Source of the DNA: Streptomyces varsoviensis | GTDB lineage: Bacteria > Actinomycetota > Actinomycetes > Streptomycetales > Streptomycetaceae | Length of the DNA: 64,000 nucleotides | Direction of reading: 5' to 3' | NCBI RefSeq assembly: GCF_000718635.1 | Contig: NZ_JOBF01000030.1 | Location: forward strand, 1-64,000 | Shown: positions 39,445 to 48,145 of the stretch, in pieces | Numbering within the stretch: the first letter of the stretch is position 1 | Layout: the number at the start of each line of letters is the position of its first letter | The notes under the pieces: model-generated | Databases searched by the model: none | The model's input: the letters and a program-made list of their open reading frames with translations, nothing else | What the model was told of the DNA's origin: nothing | Program-made: the position numbers and the translations under genes

Positions 39445-39921
39445 TCACTTCCGGTGGTGGAAGGGCTTCAGCAGGTCGGCGAGGTGCCAGTGGTGGTCGC
39501 CGGGGTGGCCGGCGGGCTCGGCGGGGCGCTCGCGGCGCTCGTCGGGCGCGTCGAGTCCCCCGAGCGGCGCGGCGTCGGCACCGCTCGCGACGGCGGCGCC
39601 CTGCGCGGCGTGCGGGGGGCTGTGCAGGGCCTCGGTGACCATGGAGACCCGGCCGGAACCCATGATGCGCACGACGTGCGCGCCGCAGTTCGTGCAGGTC
39701 GGGGTGGTCAGCGGGGACGGGACCCGGGCGCCGTCGGCGATGTAGACGACGAAGGTCCGCCCATGGGAGTCCACGTGGTGCTCTATCTCGTAGCTCTGCT
39801 CCCACCCGTGTCCGCACTTCATGCACGCGAAGGCATACGCCTCATGCGCGTTCTGGTCGGACGGATGCCTCGGGTGGGCGATGGGGTGGACACCACTTGA
39901 GGTTCCTGCGATCTCGCTCAT
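39445..39921 (-). CDS. Zinc-ribbon hypothetical protein with His-rich C-terminus
   Basis: 158 aa from ATG 39921, with AGAGGAG 8 bp upstream. Residues ~28-80 hold a two-part zinc ribbon: FACMKCGHGWEQSYEIEHH, then a strand VDSHGRTFVVYI and TCTNCGAHVVRIM. A Ser/Ala/Pro-rich middle follows, and the end is GDHHWHLADLLKPFHHRK. Not a named family to me; conserved in Streptomyces as far as I recall. Metal binding is likely, function unknown. Confidence 0.85.
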   Translation of the reverse strand: MSEIAGTSSGVHPIAHPRHPSDQNAHEAYAFACMKCGHGWEQSYEIEHHVDSHGRTFVVYIADGARVPSPLTTPTCTNCGAHVVRIMGSGRVSMVTEALHSPPHAAQGAAVASGADAAPLGGLDAPDERRERPAEPAGHPGDHHWHLADLLKPFHHRK

Positions 39922-40083
39922 GGCAGCTCCTCTTGTCCGCAGACAAGTCTCTCCGGGAACGGACGTCCCACCTCCCAGAGAACGCCTTTCCCGGCGGCGA
40001 TGCGAGCGCCGTTCCCCGTATTGGGAAAAAATTGGCGACTTGATATCGCAAACGCCCGGCATCGATGCCTGAGCTTTAAGGTT

Positions 40084-40989
40084 CTACGAAAGTCCTTTGC
40101 CTGCCGGTGGGCCCTGGCGAGCGGCGTTCTTCGCGGCGACGACCGCGTCGAACACCTCGCGCTTCGGCAGCCCGGCGGCCGCGGCGACGGCGGCGATGGC
40201 CTCCTTGCGCCGCTCCCCCGCCTCCTCCCGTACGCGCACCCGCTCGACCAGCTCGGCGGGGTCCAGGTCGGCGGGGCCGGCGGCCGGGGCGCCCTCGACG
40301 ACGACGGTGATCTCGCCCCGTACGCCCTCGGCGGCCCACGCGGCCAGCTCGCCCAGCGGGCCGCGCCGGACCTCCTCGTACGTCTTGGTCAGCTCGCGGC
40401 AGACGGCGGCGCGGCGGTCGTCGCCGAAGACCTCGGCCATGGCGGCGAGGGTGTCGTCGAGGCGGTGCGGGGCCTCGAAGTAGACGAGGGTGCGGCGCTC
40501 GTCGGCGGCCTCGCGGAGCCGGCCGAGGCGCTCGCCCGCCTTGCGGGGCAGGAACCCCTCGAAGCAGAACCGGTCGACGGGCAGCCCGGAGACGGCGAGC
40601 GCGGTCAGCACGGCGGACGGGCCGGGGACGGCGGTGACCTTGACGCCGCGCTCGACGGCGGCGGCGACGAGGCGGTAGCCGGGGTCCGAGACGGACGGCA
40701 TCCCCGCGTCGGTGACCAGCAGCACCCGCGCGCCGCCGGCCAGCGCCTCGATCAGTTCGGGGGTACGGGCCGATTCGTTGCCCTCGAAGTAGGAGACGAC
40801 GCGGCCGGTGGTGTGGACGCCGAGGGCCTGGGTGAGGCGGCGCAGCCGGCGGGTGTCCTCGGCGGCGATCACGTCGGCGGCGGCCAGCTCGGCGGCCAGC
40901 CGGGGCGGGGCGTCGGCGACGTCGCCGATGGGCGTGCCGGCGAGGACGAGCACGGCGGGGGCGGGGGTGTCAGTGGATGCGGCGTTCAC
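40084..40989 (-). CDS. rsmI: 16S rRNA (cytidine-1402-2'-O)-methyltransferase
   Basis: 301 aa from GTG 40989, preceded by GAGG. A tetrapyrrole-methylase-fold enzyme that 2'-O-methylates C1402. Visible motifs: LVLAGTPIGDVADAPPRLA, AAEDTRRLRRL, LVTDAGMPSVSDPGYRLV, VPGPSAVLTALAVSGLP and FEGFLPRK. Divergent from pmt, as in S. coelicolor. Confidence 0.95.
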   Translation of the reverse strand: MNAASTDTPAPAVLVLAGTPIGDVADAPPRLAAELAAADVIAAEDTRRLRRLTQALGVHTTGRVVSYFEGNESARTPELIEALAGGARVLLVTDAGMPSVSDPGYRLVAAAVERGVKVTAVPGPSAVLTALAVSGLPVDRFCFEGFLPRKAGERLGRLREAADERRTLVYFEAPHRLDDTLAAMAEVFGDDRRAAVCRELTKTYEEVRRGPLGELAAWAAEGVRGEITVVVEGAPAAGPADLDPAELVERVRVREEAGERRKEAIAAVAAAAGLPKREVFDAVVAAKNAARQGPPAGKGLS

Positions 40990-41106
40990 CGTTCCATCCT
41001 CGCAGGGGCTCTCGGTCCGCCCGGCCGCGGCGACCTCCTCCGCGCCGTGCCGCGGCGTCCCACGCCGAGCCGTGCGCCGCCCCGCGACGCGCACAGACGA
41101 GTTCCC

Positions 41107-41119
41107 TACGATGGCGCGG
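41107..41119 (+). promoter_or_regulatory. Leaderless-type -10 box of pmt
   Basis: TACGAT (41107-41112) sits 6 bp before GTG 41119, and no ribosome-binding site is visible. This spacing is the usual Streptomyces pattern for transcripts starting at the first codon. Confidence 0.5.
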
Positions 41120-42885
41120 TGACCAGTGATACCGCCACGCAAGCCCAGCAGGGCCGGGCCGCCGACGAACAGCAGCGGAACTGGCGGCGGGGGCTGCGCC
41201 GGTTCGGCTACGCGGGCCGGCCGCGGACGGATCTGCGGGAGCGGCTCGTGCCGCCGTTCCCCGAGCCGGGGGTGCGGCTGTGGACCGCGCTCGGCGTCCG
41301 CCCCGGGGCCGCGGCGCGGCTGGCGCGCTGCACGGGCTGGGGCGGTCCGCTGCTCGTCACGCTCCTCGCGGGGCTGCTGCGGTTCTGGCAGCTCGGGTCG
41401 CCGCGCTCGGTGATATTCGACGAGACGTACTACGCGAAGGACGCCTGGTCGCTGTGGAAGTACGGGTTCGAGGCGTCCTGGCCGAAGGACGCCAATGACC
41501 AGATCCTCCAGTCGCCGCAGCACATCCCGGTCAGCGACGCCGCGTCGTACGTGGTGCATCCGCCGGTCGGCAAGTGGGTCATCGGCCTCGGGGAGCAGGT
41601 CTTCGGGCTGACGCCGTTCGGCTGGCGGTGCATGGTGGCGCTGCTGGGGACGGCGTGTGTGCTGATGCTGTGCCGGATCGGGCGGCGGCTGCTGCGCTCC
41701 ACGTTCCTGGGGTGCCTGGCGGGCCTGTTCATGGCGGTGGACGGGCTGGCGTTCGTGATGAGCCGCACCTCGCTGCTCGACTCGGTGCTGGTCTTCTTCG
41801 TGGTGGCGGCCTTCGGCTGCGTGCTGCTGGACCGGGACCGGACGCGGGCGCGGATCGCGGCGGCGCTGCCGGTTGGCGCGGACGGGCTGGCCCGCCCGGA
41901 CGCGGAGGTCGGCGACCGGCTGAAGCTGGGGTGGCGGCCGTGGCGGCTGGCGGCGGGGGTGTGCCTGGGGCTGGCGTTCGCGACGAAGTGGAACGGCGCG
42001 GTCTATCTGGCGGCGTTCGGCCTCATGGTGGTCCTGTGGGATGTCGGCTCGCGGCGGCTGGCGGGCGCCCATCGCCCGTACCGCTCGGTGCTGCGGCGCG
42101 ATGTGCCGTGGGCGTTCCTGTCCACGGTGGTGGTCTCGGTCTGCGTCTATCTGGCGTCGTGGACGGGCTGGTTCGCCAAGAGCGGTACGTACAGCAGGAC
42201 GGCCGGCTGGCAGCACAGCGGCTATTTCCGGCACTGGGCGGAGACGGAGGGCGGCTACAGCGCGGACGGTTTCCTGGCCGGGGTGCTCAATCCGCTGCGC
42301 AGCCTGTGGCATTACGAGACGGAGGTCTGGAAGTTCAACACCGGCCTCACGTCGCCGCACACGTACCAGTCGAACCCGTGGAGCTGGCTGGTCCAGGGCC
42401 GCCCGGTGTCGTACTTCTACGAGTCCCCGGGGCCCGGCCAGGACGGCTGTCCCAAGGACGCGGTGGGCAAGTGCGCCCGCGAGGTGCTGGCCCTGGGCAC
42501 GCCGCTGCTGTGGTGGGCGGCGTGCTTCGCGCTGCTGTATCTGCTCTACCGCTGGGCGTTCAAGCGGGACTGGCGGGCGGGCGCGATCCTGTGCGGGGTC
42601 GCGGCGGGCTATCTGCCGTGGTTCAACTACCAGGAGCGGACCATCTTCCTGTTCTACGCGGTGGTCTTCCTGCCCTTCCTGTGTCTGGCGCTGGCGATGA
42701 TGATCGGGGCGCTGCTGGGGCCGGCCGGCTCCTCGGAGCGCCGGCGGGTGGCGGGCGCGGTGGGCGCGGGGGCGCTGGTCCTGCTGATTGTGTGGAATTT
42801 CATCTACTTCTTCCCGATCTATACGGGGCAGGCGCTTCCGCTGGACGCGTGGCGCGATCGGATGTGGTTCGACAGTTGGATCTGA
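41119..42885 (+). CDS. pmt: Dolichyl/polyprenyl-phosphate-mannose protein mannosyltransferase
   Basis: 588 aa from GTG 41119. A GT-C membrane enzyme that O-mannosylates exported proteins. The catalytic acidic pair is in VIFDETYYAKDAWSLWKYGF after the first helix. About eleven membrane segments are visible, with the luminal MIR-less loop containing YSRTAGWQHSGYFRHWAETE. The actinobacterial C-terminal landmark INYQERTIF appears as WFNYQERTIFLFYAVVF. Its S. coelicolor counterpart is needed for phage phiC31 infection and affects cell-wall antibiotic sensitivity. Confidence 0.94.
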   Translation: MTSDTATQAQQGRAADEQQRNWRRGLRRFGYAGRPRTDLRERLVPPFPEPGVRLWTALGVRPGAAARLARCTGWGGPLLVTLLAGLLRFWQLGSPRSVIFDETYYAKDAWSLWKYGFEASWPKDANDQILQSPQHIPVSDAASYVVHPPVGKWVIGLGEQVFGLTPFGWRCMVALLGTACVLMLCRIGRRLLRSTFLGCLAGLFMAVDGLAFVMSRTSLLDSVLVFFVVAAFGCVLLDRDRTRARIAAALPVGADGLARPDAEVGDRLKLGWRPWRLAAGVCLGLAFATKWNGAVYLAAFGLMVVLWDVGSRRLAGAHRPYRSVLRRDVPWAFLSTVVVSVCVYLASWTGWFAKSGTYSRTAGWQHSGYFRHWAETEGGYSADGFLAGVLNPLRSLWHYETEVWKFNTGLTSPHTYQSNPWSWLVQGRPVSYFYESPGPGQDGCPKDAVGKCAREVLALGTPLLWWAACFALLYLLYRWAFKRDWRAGAILCGVAAGYLPWFNYQERTIFLFYAVVFLPFLCLALAMMIGALLGPAGSSERRRVAGAVGAGALVLLIVWNFIYFFPIYTGQALPLDAWRDRMWFDSWI

Positions 42886-42956
42886 GGGCCGTCCGCGGGG
42901 GCCGCACCGACTCACACCACGCGCCTCTCACGTCGCGTAGAGTGCGCGCCGTCAGG

Positions 42957-42976
42957 TTTTAATCACATGATTAAAA
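42957..42976. promoter_or_regulatory. AT-rich palindrome upstream of the PBP gene
   Basis: TTTTAATCA-CA-TGATTAAAA is a perfect 9-2-9 inverted repeat in very GC-rich surroundings, ending 15 bp before the PBP ribosome-binding site (AAGGGGGG). It may be an operator or a leader hairpin. Confidence 0.65.
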
Positions 42977-43004
42977 ACCCGTGGGGCCTAAGGGGGGCTG
43001 GGAT

Positions 43005-44612
43005 TTGCGCACTGGTGTCAAGATCGCCGTCGGCGGGACAATCGCCGCGGTGGTCGGGGTTGCCGGGTACGGCGCCTACAACATGATCGAGGGAGCTTCG
43101 GGCAGCTCGAACGCGGCGCACAGCGAACCGGCGCGCACCGGGCCGCCCAGCACGGACGAGATCCACGAGACCGCCAAGGACTTCCTCGCCGCGTGGGCGG
43201 CCGGCGACCCGGAGAAGGCGGCGGACTACACGGACAACGCGGCGCAGGCGGTGACCGCGCTCACCGGATACCGCGAGGACGCCCATGTGAAGAAGGTGTC
43301 CTTCAAACCGGGCGCCGTCGTCGGCTCCAAGGTGCCGTTCACGGTGACCGCCGAGGTCTCCTCCGGGGAGCACCACGCCACGTGGACGTACGACTCCGCG
43401 CTCACCGTGCACCGCGGCAAGAACAGCGGGCGGGCGCTCGTCGACTGGAAGCCCGCCGTGATCCACCCCAAGCTCCAGGTCGGCCAGCACCTGACGACCG
43501 GCGGCTCCCACCCCCGGATCACCGCCGTCGACCGGCACGGCAAGGAGCTGAACGACAAGGACTATCCGTCGCTCGTCGCCGTGCTCCCCCAGTTGCGGGA
43601 GAAGTTCGGGGACAAGACGGGCGGCGAGGCCGGGGTGGAGGTGTCCATCGAGCCGGACGGCCAGCACACCCTCGGCCCGACCCTGTTCACGGTCTCCAAG
43701 GGCAAGCCCGGCAAGCTCCGGACCACGCTGGACGCGGCAGCCCAGCAGGCCGCCGAGAAGGCGGTGAAGGCACAGAAGGAAGCCTCTGTGGTCGCGGTGC
43801 AGCCGAGCACCGGCGAGATCCTGGCGATCGCCAACTCCCAGAAGACCGCGTTCAACCCGGCGCTGATGGGGCAGACCGCGCCCGGCTCCACGATGAAGGT
43901 CATCACGGCGGCGACCCTGCTGGAGCGGGGCAAGACGGCGCCCGACAAGGCGCTGCCCTGCCCCAAGTACGAGACGTACGGCATGAAGTTCCACAACGTG
44001 GAGGGCGCCGCGAACCCCGGCGCGACCTTCGCCCAGGACTTCGCGGCGTCCTGCAACACCGCCTTCATCTCGCTCGCCGAGGACATCCCGGACGACGCGG
44101 TGCCGAGCGTCGCCAAGGACGTCTTCGGCATCGGGCTGAACTGGAAGACCGGCCTCGCGACCTTTGACGGCAGCGTGCCGAGCGACAGCGGCGCGGGCAA
44201 GGCCGCCGCGATGATCGGGCAGGGGCGGGTGCAGATGAACCCGCTCACCATGGCCTCCGTCGCCGCCACCGCCCGTACCGGCTCCTTCCACCAGCCCTAC
44301 ATCGTCGCGCCCTCCGTCGACGACCGCGAACTCGCCAAGGCCCCCCGGTCGCTGTCCGGTCCGGTCGCCAAGGACCTGCGGTCGATGATGAAGCTGACCG
44401 CGACCCAGGGCACGGGCCAGGGCGCGATGGCCGGGCTCGGCTCGGACGTCGGGGCCAAGACCGGCTCCGCCGAGGTCGACAACCAGTCCCGGCCCAACGG
44501 CTGGTTCACCGCCTACCGGGGCGATGTCGCGGCCGCCGCCGTCGTCCCCAAGGGCGGCCACGGCGGCGACTCGGCCGGGCCGATCGTCGCGGCCGTACTG
44601 CGCGCCGGGTGA
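43005..44612 (+). CDS. Penicillin-binding transpeptidase with NTF2-like N-terminal domain
   Basis: 535 aa from TTG 43005 (MRTGVKIAVGG), because AAGGGGGG is 7 bp upstream; GTG 42981 gives 8 more residues without a site. One N-terminal membrane helix (KIAVGGTIAAVVGVAGYGAY) anchors it outside. Residues ~40-155 are an NTF2/MecA-N-like domain (FLAAWAAGDPEKAADYTDN). The transpeptidase domain has PGSTMK (Ser-x2-Lys), SCN (Ser-x-Asn) and AKTGSAE (Lys-Thr-Gly). It cross-links peptidoglycan. This class B monofunctional type is common in Streptomyces; specificity for growth or sporulation is unknown. Confidence 0.94.
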   Translation: MRTGVKIAVGGTIAAVVGVAGYGAYNMIEGASGSSNAAHSEPARTGPPSTDEIHETAKDFLAAWAAGDPEKAADYTDNAAQAVTALTGYREDAHVKKVSFKPGAVVGSKVPFTVTAEVSSGEHHATWTYDSALTVHRGKNSGRALVDWKPAVIHPKLQVGQHLTTGGSHPRITAVDRHGKELNDKDYPSLVAVLPQLREKFGDKTGGEAGVEVSIEPDGQHTLGPTLFTVSKGKPGKLRTTLDAAAQQAAEKAVKAQKEASVVAVQPSTGEILAIANSQKTAFNPALMGQTAPGSTMKVITAATLLERGKTAPDKALPCPKYETYGMKFHNVEGAANPGATFAQDFAASCNTAFISLAEDIPDDAVPSVAKDVFGIGLNWKTGLATFDGSVPSDSGAGKAAAMIGQGRVQMNPLTMASVAATARTGSFHQPYIVAPSVDDRELAKAPRSLSGPVAKDLRSMMKLTATQGTGQGAMAGLGSDVGAKTGSAEVDNQSRPNGWFTAYRGDVAAAAVVPKGGHGGDSAGPIVAAVLRAG

Positions 44613-44725
44613 CGCGGCGGGGACGCGCCGGGTGACGTGCCGGGAGCCGGGGCGTGCGGACGGTGCGCCCCGCCCCGCCCCCGCCACGTGCGAAGACGGC
44701 CTCGCGTGGCCGTCACGACCGGCGC

Positions 44726-44738
44726 TAGCGTCGGGATA
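44726..44738 (+). promoter_or_regulatory. Leaderless-type -10 box of the EamA unit
   Basis: TAGCGT (44726-44731) lies 6 bp before ATG 44738, with only a weak ribosome-binding site, so transcription probably starts at the ATG of the small leader ORF. Confidence 0.45.
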
Positions 44739-44854
44739 TGAGCACACCTGACACCGCCCGCGCCCGATCCGCCGACGCCGCCGCCCTCCGCTTCGAGCCG
44801 CCCGCCCCGTACGCGAACGGGGCCGCCGGGGACGCCCGCGGGCGCGCCGCGTGA
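44738..44854 (+). CDS. 38-residue leader ORF overlapping the EamA gene
   Basis: 38 aa beginning MSTPDTARARSADAAALRFE, Ala/Arg-rich and not hydrophobic. It starts 6 bp after a -10-like TAGCGT, and its stop overlaps the GTG of the EamA gene (GTGA). It could be a translated leader that couples expression of the transporter. Third positions are mostly G or C. No family recognised. Confidence 0.45.
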   Translation: MSTPDTARARSADAAALRFEPPAPYANGAAGDARGRAA

Positions 44855-45696
44855 CGCCGCTGATCGCGGCGGCGGTGCTCCTGGCCGCCATCACGCACGC
44901 CAGTTGGAACGCCATCGCCCACGGCATCAAGGACCAGCTCGTCGCCTTCACCCTGGTGAGCGGCGGCGGGGCGGTCATCGGCGCCGTACTGGCCTGCTGC
45001 ACGCCGCTGCCCGCGTCCGGGGCGTGGCCGTATCTCATCGCCTCCGCGCTGCTGCACGTCGTCTACCAGGCGCTCTTGATGCGCTCCTTCTCGCTCGGCG
45101 ACTTCGGGCAGGTGTATCCGATAGCGCGCGGCACCGCGCCGCTGGTGGTGACCGTGCTCGCGGCCGTCTTCGTCGGGGAGATGCCGGACGACTGGCAGGC
45201 GGCCGGGGTCGTGGTGGCCTCCGCCGGGCTGCTGGGCGTCGCCCTGTGGGGCATCCGCGGCGCGCGCCCGCACTGGCCGGCGATCGCCGCCGCCGTCGCC
45301 ACCGGCCTGGCCATCGCCTCGTACACGGTCGTCGACGGCGTCGGCGTACGGGCCTCGGGCACCTCGCTCGGCTACATCGCCTGGCTGATGATCCTGGAGG
45401 GCGTCGCGATACCCGCGTACGCGCTGGCCTCCCGGCGCGGCGGGCTGAGGGCGCAACTGCGGCCGTACGCGGTCCGCGGGCTGGCCGGCGGACTGCTGTC
45501 GGTCTTCGCGTACGGGCTGGTGCTGTGGGCGCAGACGCGGGCGGAGCTGGCGCCGATCGCCGCGCTGCGGGAATCGTCGATCATCGTGGGGGCGGCCATC
45601 GGGGCGCTCTTCTTCAAGGAGCGGTTCGGCGCGCCCCGGGTCGCGGCGGCGGGGCTGATGGTGGTGGGCATCGGCCTTATGCTGCACGCCAGTTGA
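44851..45696 (+). CDS. EamA/DMT family transporter
   Basis: 281 aa, GTG 44851. Ten membrane helices in two EamA halves; typical motifs are HASWNAIAHGIKDQL in helix 1, VYPIARGTAPLVVTVLAAVF closing half 1, and LRESSIIVGAAIGALFFKER closing half 2. Drug/metabolite exporters of this type often efflux amino acids or toxic metabolites. A LysR gene follows 204 bp downstream on the same strand. Substrate unknown. Confidence 0.88.
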   Translation: MTPLIAAAVLLAAITHASWNAIAHGIKDQLVAFTLVSGGGAVIGAVLACCTPLPASGAWPYLIASALLHVVYQALLMRSFSLGDFGQVYPIARGTAPLVVTVLAAVFVGEMPDDWQAAGVVVASAGLLGVALWGIRGARPHWPAIAAAVATGLAIASYTVVDGVGVRASGTSLGYIAWLMILEGVAIPAYALASRRGGLRAQLRPYAVRGLAGGLLSVFAYGLVLWAQTRAELAPIAALRESSIIVGAAIGALFFKERFGAPRVAAAGLMVVGIGLMLHAS

Positions 45697-45757
45697 GGCT
45701 CGTGCCCGTATCAGCCCGGTGGCGGCCCGACCACCGCGCGGGCCCGCCCGAACCCCG

Positions 45758-45786
45758 CCTTTTTTCAAAAAGGTGACATGTATCAC
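45758..45786 (+). promoter_or_regulatory. Hairpin plus GTGA-N6-TCAC palindrome upstream of lysR
   Basis: CCTTTTT-TC-AAAAAGG (45758-45773) is followed immediately by GTGACATGTATCAC (45773-45786), a 4-6-4 inverted repeat. The first can act as a terminator for the EamA gene; the second fits a LysR or other operator ~115 bp before the lysR start. Confidence 0.5.
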
Positions 45787-45900
45787 AACACCCTGCGGAG
45801 CAACTCGCCACCCGGTGAGGGAAATGCCGGGGTTGCAGTAGTTCACTTCAAGACATGCCGTGTGCATGATCCCGGTGAAGGTTTCGGGCCAGGGGGTGCG

Positions 45901-46800
45901 ATGGAATTCCGTCAGCTGATCACGTTTCAAAAAGTGGCGTCGTTAATGAGCTTCACGCGCGCCGCCGAGGAGTTGAGCTACGCCCAGTCGAGCGTGACGA
46001 GTCAGATCCGCGCGCTGGAGACGTCGCTGGACGTCGAGCTGTTCGACCGGCTGGGCGGCCGGATCAGGCTGACGGAGGCGGGTGAGCGGCTGCTGGAGTA
46101 CGCGGAGCAGATCCTCGCCCTCGCCGACGAGGCCCGCTCGGACGTCGCGGGCCGCGACGGACCGGCCGGCACGCTGGTGATCGGCACGATGGAGAGCATC
46201 ACCTCCTACCGTATGCCGCCGCTCCTGGAACTCTTCCACCACCGCTACCCCCGGCTCCAGCTCTCGCTGCGCCCCAGCCTCTGCGCGGAAACCTGCCACG
46301 CGCTGCGGCAGGGCACCTTCGACGTCGGCTTCCTCATGGAGGAGGAGACCGACCGGCCGGGCCTGGAGACGATGATGCTCGCTGAGGAGCCGCTGGTGCT
46401 GGTGGCCGCGCCCGACCACCCGATGACCGCGATGCGCGAGCTGACGCTGGACGACCTGCGGGGCGCCTCGGTGGTGGCGACGGAGGCCGGCTGCGCCTAC
46501 CGCGACCTCTTCGAGGAGGAGCTGAAGGGCGCGGAGATGGCCTCGTTCCTGGAGTTCGGGACCATCGAGGCGATCAAGCGGGGGGTGATGGCCGGGCTCG
46601 GGGTCTCGCTGCTCCCGAAGATCACGGTGGCCGCCGAGCTGGCCCGCGGGGAGATGACGGTGCTGCCCTGGCAGCCGCCGTTCAAGGTCTTCACCCAACT
46701 CGCCTGGCGGCGCGGGAAGCGGCTGTCGCGCGAGATGAAGCTGTTCATCGACCAGACGGCCCGCCTCATGAAGGAGGAGCCGTCCGCCACGGCCTGCTGA
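45901..46800 (+). CDS. LysR family transcriptional regulator
   Basis: 299 aa, ATG 45901 with AGGGGG upstream. The N-terminal winged HTH is standard: MEFRQLITFQKVASLMSFTR, then AAEELSYAQSSVTSQIRALE. The effector domain (~90-295) has GTLVIGTMESITSYRMPPLL and GVMAGLGVSLLPK. It is convergent with the oxygenase operon and lies between it and the EamA gene; it may control either or both. The ligand is unknown. Confidence 0.93.
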   Translation: MEFRQLITFQKVASLMSFTRAAEELSYAQSSVTSQIRALETSLDVELFDRLGGRIRLTEAGERLLEYAEQILALADEARSDVAGRDGPAGTLVIGTMESITSYRMPPLLELFHHRYPRLQLSLRPSLCAETCHALRQGTFDVGFLMEEETDRPGLETMMLAEEPLVLVAAPDHPMTAMRELTLDDLRGASVVATEAGCAYRDLFEEELKGAEMASFLEFGTIEAIKRGVMAGLGVSLLPKITVAAELARGEMTVLPWQPPFKVFTQLAWRRGKRLSREMKLFIDQTARLMKEEPSATAC

Positions 46801-46867
46801 CCGCCGCCGCGCCCCGTGCCCGCCGGCCGCGCTGTGGCTTTCGGAGTGGTCAGGCTCACGCCCGTAC

Positions 46868-46918
46868 GGCCGAGGGGCCCCGAGACGGTCGGTCCGACCG
46901 TTCCAGGGCCCCTCGGCC
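46868..46918. terminator. Nested-hairpin bidirectional terminator
   Basis: Outer stem GGCCGAGGGGCCC / GGGCCCCTCGGCC (46868-46880 and 46906-46918) encloses a perfect inner stem ACGGTCGG / CCGACCGT. It lies between the convergent lysR gene and oxygenase operon. Confidence 0.85.
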
Positions 46919-46966
46919 TGTCGCTGTGGTCAATATGAATGCCTGGGTGTAGAGGGCGAATCGGTA

Positions 46967-48040
46967 TCAGTAGTGGACGCGGCGGTTCTCCGGGGTCTGG
47001 CGGTAGCGGATGCTCCACTGGTTGCGGCGGACGTACGTGCGCTGGAGCCAGCGGTCCTTGCCGTCGTAGCGGGCGGTGAACTGGGTACGGGCGTGCAGCC
47101 CCTTGCGGTTGTTGATGAGCAGCGCCTCGCCGGGCCGCAGGAAGACCTCGTGGGCGACCTCGCGGCAGGCCGACTGCACCCGGTCCAGCGCCGCCTGCGC
47201 CGCACTCGTCATGGCGCGCACTCCATTGGCCGACGAGGAGATCTCCGGGGTGTCCTCGGGGCCGCTGATGATCGCCACCGGATCGGAGAGCACCTCGGCG
47301 TCGCCGGCCACGTCCCGTACGTAACTGCCCGGCGCGTTCAGCCGGAACAGCGGGCTCCGCAGCAGTTCGATGGTGCGGTCGTCCAGCACCCGGACGATGT
47401 CCCGGGCGTCCGCGTAATGGGTGGCGGCGATCCCCTCGTGATCGGCGCGCAGGCAGCTCAGGACGAGGAAATCGGGGTTGCTGACGTCATAGCGGCCGAT
47501 GAGGTCGTGAACGATGTCGTTGTGGAAATTGAGGAAGACGGTGGAGCCCTGGTTGGTCTGCGTCATGGCGCCGCCGGGCACGGGGATGACGTCGTGGACG
47601 AGCTGTCCGTTCTTCTCGGTGAGGAAGCCGACCGGCTCGCCCAGCAGCCCCGACAGCGCCAGCAGCACGCCCTCGGCCACGAAGGTCGGCTTGTCCCGGG
47701 AGGGGCCGCCGTCGCCGGGCGTCGCGGGGAGCGCGGCGTCGACGGGGAGGTTCTGCACGTAGCCGACGCCCGGGGTGTCGGTGTGCCGGCCGAAGTCGAG
47801 GATCTCCTGGAGCAGGTCGATCGGCAGGGTGGCGAAGATCTGGTGGTACCGGGCCATCGCCCGGTCGATGTTCTCGTTCGGATCGGGTTCGGCCGCCAGT
47901 CGCCGGCCGATGGCATCGCGCACCGCGTCCGGCAGCACCATGTGTCCGAGGGTCTTGACCGGCGGCTGGGCGGCGGTGGCCGGACGGGCGCTCGGCAGGT
48001 TCTCGGCGGCGGGGCGGTTGTCGACGACGGGCGTGCTCAT
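46967..48040 (-). CDS. Fe(II)/2-oxoglutarate oxygenase, clavaminate synthase-like
   Basis: 357 aa, ATG 48040. It resembles the clavaminate synthase/AsnO/VioC group, which hydroxylates or desaturates free amino acids. The iron motif is LNFHNDIVHD (His-x-Asp), with the distal ligand and 2-oxoglutarate-binding Arg in LINNRKGLHARTQFTARYDG followed by KDRWLQRTYVRRN. The middle has FLVLSCLRADHEGIAATHYA, typical of this group. Last gene of the operon, 105 bp after aspartokinase. Its substrate is plausibly an aspartate-family or 3-methylaspartate-derived amino acid; this is inference. Confidence 0.85.
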   Translation of the reverse strand: MSTPVVDNRPAAENLPSARPATAAQPPVKTLGHMVLPDAVRDAIGRRLAAEPDPNENIDRAMARYHQIFATLPIDLLQEILDFGRHTDTPGVGYVQNLPVDAALPATPGDGGPSRDKPTFVAEGVLLALSGLLGEPVGFLTEKNGQLVHDVIPVPGGAMTQTNQGSTVFLNFHNDIVHDLIGRYDVSNPDFLVLSCLRADHEGIAATHYADARDIVRVLDDRTIELLRSPLFRLNAPGSYVRDVAGDAEVLSDPVAIISGPEDTPEISSSANGVRAMTSAAQAALDRVQSACREVAHEVFLRPGEALLINNRKGLHARTQFTARYDGKDRWLQRTYVRRNQWSIRYRQTPENRRVHY

Positions 48041-48145
48041 GGCTGTTCTCCTTCGGTTCGGATGATCGGTGCGGATGATCGTGCGAGGGAGGTGCTCAAT
48101 GGGCGGTGCTAAAGGCTGAACGGGGACGGGGCGGCGGGGCCGGGC

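Noticed and set aside
40084..42915. 943-codon minus-strand open frame
   Set aside because: Real rsmI occupies 40084-40989. The remainder is antisense to pmt and Arg/Pro/His-rich, a GC-bias artefact.
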